Positions 62,465 to 64,000 of a stretch of 64,000 nucleotides of DNA are shown piece after piece. Below the pieces are notes generated by a model, which searched no databases, had not been told where the DNA came from, and was given only the letters and a program-made list of their open reading frames with translations. The position numbers and the translations under genes were made by a program. Location: positions 62,001-126,000 of the forward strand of contig NZ_JACHBY010000006.1 of NCBI RefSeq assembly GCF_014200495.1. Direction: 5' to 3'. This DNA is from Mucilaginibacter geliditolerans (GTDB taxonomy: Bacteria > Bacteroidota > Bacteroidia > Sphingobacteriales > Sphingobacteriaceae). Each line of letters begins with the position of its first letter. The first letter of the stretch is position 1.

Positions 62465-63451
62465 ATGAAAAACAACTATCAAAAATACCGGCATACAAGG
62501 ATACTGGCGTTAATGCTGTTATTTGTATTGGGTACAGTAACAAGCGTTTTCGCGCAAAGAAAGGGGGGGAATAGCGGAGGAGGACATTCAAAACCTAGTC
62601 CGCAACGACCATCACCAAGTCGTCCGTCACCGGGTCATTCACCAAGTCCGCAGCGCCCGTCACCAAGCAGGCCTAGTCCAAGCAGGCCATCACCAAGTCG
62701 CCCGTCACCGGGTCATTCACCAAGTCCGCAACGCCCGTCACCAGGCAGGCCTAGTCCGAGCAGACCATCACCGGGCCATTCAACCGGTCCGCACCGGCCA
62801 TCACCAGGGCATACCGGTCCAAGCCGGCCATCAACCGGACATAGACCCGGGGGGACTGTGCATAGACCAGTTAATAACAATCGTAGAGTAGTAGCTGTAA
62901 GGCGCAATGTATATCGCCCGTATACAAGGCCTCCACGTGTTTATGGCGGCCGAAGGTATTATAGCTATCACCCATATTTTTACCATCCATACCGCCCTTA
63001 TTATTGGGGACCGTCATATCATCCATGGGGCTTTTTTATAGCCGCAATTGCTACAACCGCTATAATAGTGAGTGTCGAAAACCATCATTATCATTATGAT
63101 CAGGGTGTTTATTATGCACCATCAAACGGGGGATATACTGTTGTACAAGCGCCGGTTGGGGCTGTAATTACAACGCTACCGCCTGGATATCAAACGGTGA
63201 CAGTAAGTAGTTCGGGGGGAACAACCGTTAATAATTATTACTACGGCGGCACTTATTACGAAAGGGAATCAACCGGTTATAAAGTAGTGCCACCTACAGC
63301 AGGAACCATAATTACTGATATGCCTGCAGGGGGCAAAGAAGTAAAAATGGGCGATGTAACCTATGTACAGGTTGGCGACACCTATTATCAGCCAATACAA
63401 CAGAATGGGCAGAACGTATATGAGGTAGTTGACGTAGAAGCAGTGAATTAA
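62465..63451 (+). CDS. Ser-Pro-rich DUF6515 exported protein
   Basis: A 328-aa exported protein of the DUF6515 type. The signal peptide (about residues 1-36, VTSVFAQ) is followed by a low-complexity region of about 100 residues built from SPSRP, SPGHS and SPQRP units with Arg and His, then a Tyr/Arg/His/Pro-rich section, a hydrophobic helix (FFIAAIATTAIIVSV) and the C-terminal DUF6515-like domain (VQAPVGAVITTLPPGYQTV, VNNYYYGGTYY). Domain function is unknown; the Pro-rich stretch could span the cell wall or bind polymers. The repeat region contains a 78-bp tandem duplication. A terminator follows at 63490-63522. Confidence 0.8.
   Translation: MKNNYQKYRHTRILALMLLFVLGTVTSVFAQRKGGNSGGGHSKPSPQRPSPSRPSPGHSPSPQRPSPSRPSPSRPSPSRPSPGHSPSPQRPSPGRPSPSRPSPGHSTGPHRPSPGHTGPSRPSTGHRPGGTVHRPVNNNRRVVAVRRNVYRPYTRPPRVYGGRRYYSYHPYFYHPYRPYYWGPSYHPWGFFIAAIATTAIIVSVENHHYHYDQGVYYAPSNGGYTVVQAPVGAVITTLPPGYQTVTVSSSGGTTVNNYYYGGTYYERESTGYKVVPPTAGTIITDMPAGGKEVKMGDVTYVQVGDTYYQPIQQNGQNVYEVVDVEAVN
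62624..62779 (+). repeat. 78-bp tandem repeat in the Ser-Pro-rich coding region
   Basis: Two copies of a 78-bp unit start at 62624 and 62702 and differ at a few bases. Each encodes the pattern SPGHSPSPQRPSP followed by further SRPSP units. Such in-frame repeats can change number by slippage or recombination. Confidence 0.7.
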
Positions 63452-63489
63452 ATTCATTAACAATTGAATGGCATAGTTCATCCATACAA

Positions 63490-63522
63490 AGAAAGCCGGC
63501 ATATTTGCCGGCTTTCTTTTTT
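63490..63522. terminator. Bidirectional terminator after the DUF6515 gene
   Basis: A 12-bp perfect stem (63490-63501 with 63506-63517) is followed by a T-run. It also serves the converging minus-strand gene that stops at 63536. Confidence 0.85.
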
Positions 63523-63535
63523 ATAACGCGTTTGA

Positions 63536-64000
63536 TTAATTAACTGCGGGTTTGTTCTTATGGGCTTTAATTATCTCAAGATATCCTTTACCTGCTGCCC
63601 TGCTGCACCTGTGCAACTCTGTAAAAGAAATGGGGGTAATAGTTACCTTCTCTTTATTAACTATTAAAATCTCGCCTTTTCTGATATTCGTTTCGAGGCA
63701 AAGAAACAGCGTAATTAATTCTTCGTCTTCTTCTACAATGAAAGCAGGATTGTACTTTGCCTTTTCTTTAGTATATAACAATACAGGGCGCCATGTATTT
63801 TCTTCAGTGTCCAGATCCAAACTATCAGCTGCCATTAACTTTAGCTGGTTGAGTGATGGTACAAACTTTAGTATGATATCTTCAACACGTGACCGTATGG
63901 AAGCGATCAGTGTGATTTGCATCATTAAACCAAGTAATAAAATAACTAGTATGATCAGGATAATAGCAAAAACGGTGAGCGTGAGTTCGCCCCATATCCG
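63536..64000 (-). CDS. Hypothetical membrane-anchored protein, cut by the window end
   Basis: The gene continues past the right edge. From the internal Met at 63925 it would be 129 aa, but the same frame stays open to base 64000 and encodes a hydrophobic helix (FAIILIILVILLLGL) just before that Met. The true start is therefore likely outside the window. The soluble part has no motif I recognise; it contains a charged segment (KEKAKYNPAFIVEEDEELITLF). The product is probably an inner-membrane-anchored protein. Confidence 0.6.
   Translation of the reverse strand, partial: RIWGELTLTVFAIILIILVILLLGLMMQITLIASIRSRVEDIILKFVPSLNQLKLMAADSLDLDTEENTWRPVLLYTKEKAKYNPAFIVEEDEELITLFLCLETNIRKGEILIVNKEKVTITPISFTELHRCSRAAGKGYLEIIKAHKNKPAVN

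Noticed and set aside
62624..62779. Tandem repeat as a possible CRISPR array
   Set aside because: The repeats are in frame in a Ser-Pro-rich coding region with no unique spacers and no cas genes.

Overview
The window looks like the chromosome of a Bacteroidota bacterium, probably a Sphingobacteriaceae member of the Mucilaginibacter/Pedobacter type. The evidence is two SusC/SusD pairs, lipoprotein signals of the SSC/GGC type, Bacteroidota-specific families (DUF4202, DUF6515, large FG-GAP/UnbV lipoproteins), AT-rich leaders that mostly lack Shine-Dalgarno sequences, and TAnnTTT-like -7 elements. No RNA gene, CRISPR array or complete insertion sequence was found. Names rest on reading protein motifs by eye; no database search was possible.

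1-36.3 kb is a glycan-utilisation region that fits alpha-mannoside or N-glycan substrates. It holds a membrane-spanning regulator (40-2631); a SusC/SusD/GH99-like lipoprotein/GH92 operon (3011-11658); a minus-strand GH3 - tandem alpha/beta-hydrolase - unrecognised 419-aa protein series (20118-15032) with a separate 954-aa MG2/plug-like exoprotein (14757-11935); a lone GH99 enzyme (20432-21724); a paralogous regulator and a second GH92 (22289-27478); and a second SusC/SusD operon with an SGNH/TPR protein and a neutral-ceramidase-like enzyme (28136-36313). 36.6-42.4 kb is a redox cluster: cytochrome c, TonB receptor, ThuA-like protein and a lipoprotein joining a beta-propeller dehydrogenase, HEAT-like repeats and a cytochrome c domain.

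The most interesting candidate system is regulatory. The two regulators (863 and 868 aa) have a periplasmic LamG-like plus Kelch-like sensor, one membrane helix, and a cytoplasmic winged helix with a TPR/BTAD-like tail, as in SARP activators. Six promoter regions here (before 3011, 20432, 25214, 28136 and 36597, and before the minus-strand GH3 gene at 20118) carry direct repeats of a heptamer like TATTAAT with 4-bp spacers, an 11-bp period. In four of them a -7-like TA begins 12-13 bp after the last TTAA core. SARP and OmpR-type winged helices are known to bind heptamers at 11-bp spacing, so membrane-bound SARP-like proteins may control this regulon. The link is inference; the repeats and domain order are visible in the sequence.

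42.8-64 kb is more ordinary: an MBL-fold hydrolase, a DyP peroxidase, an atypical ClC channel, DUF4202, an FG-GAP/UnbV lipoprotein, a vanadium-haloperoxidase-like PAP2 lipoprotein between two beta-barrel proteins, a decayed AraC gene, a DoxX-like protein, a TetR/DHA2 efflux pair with a palindromic operator, a CocE/NonD hydrolase, an outer-membrane protein, a Ser-Pro-rich DUF6515 protein, and a gene cut by the window end. A MITE-like element with 18-bp terminal inverted repeats and a 9-bp target duplication lies at 11667-11870.
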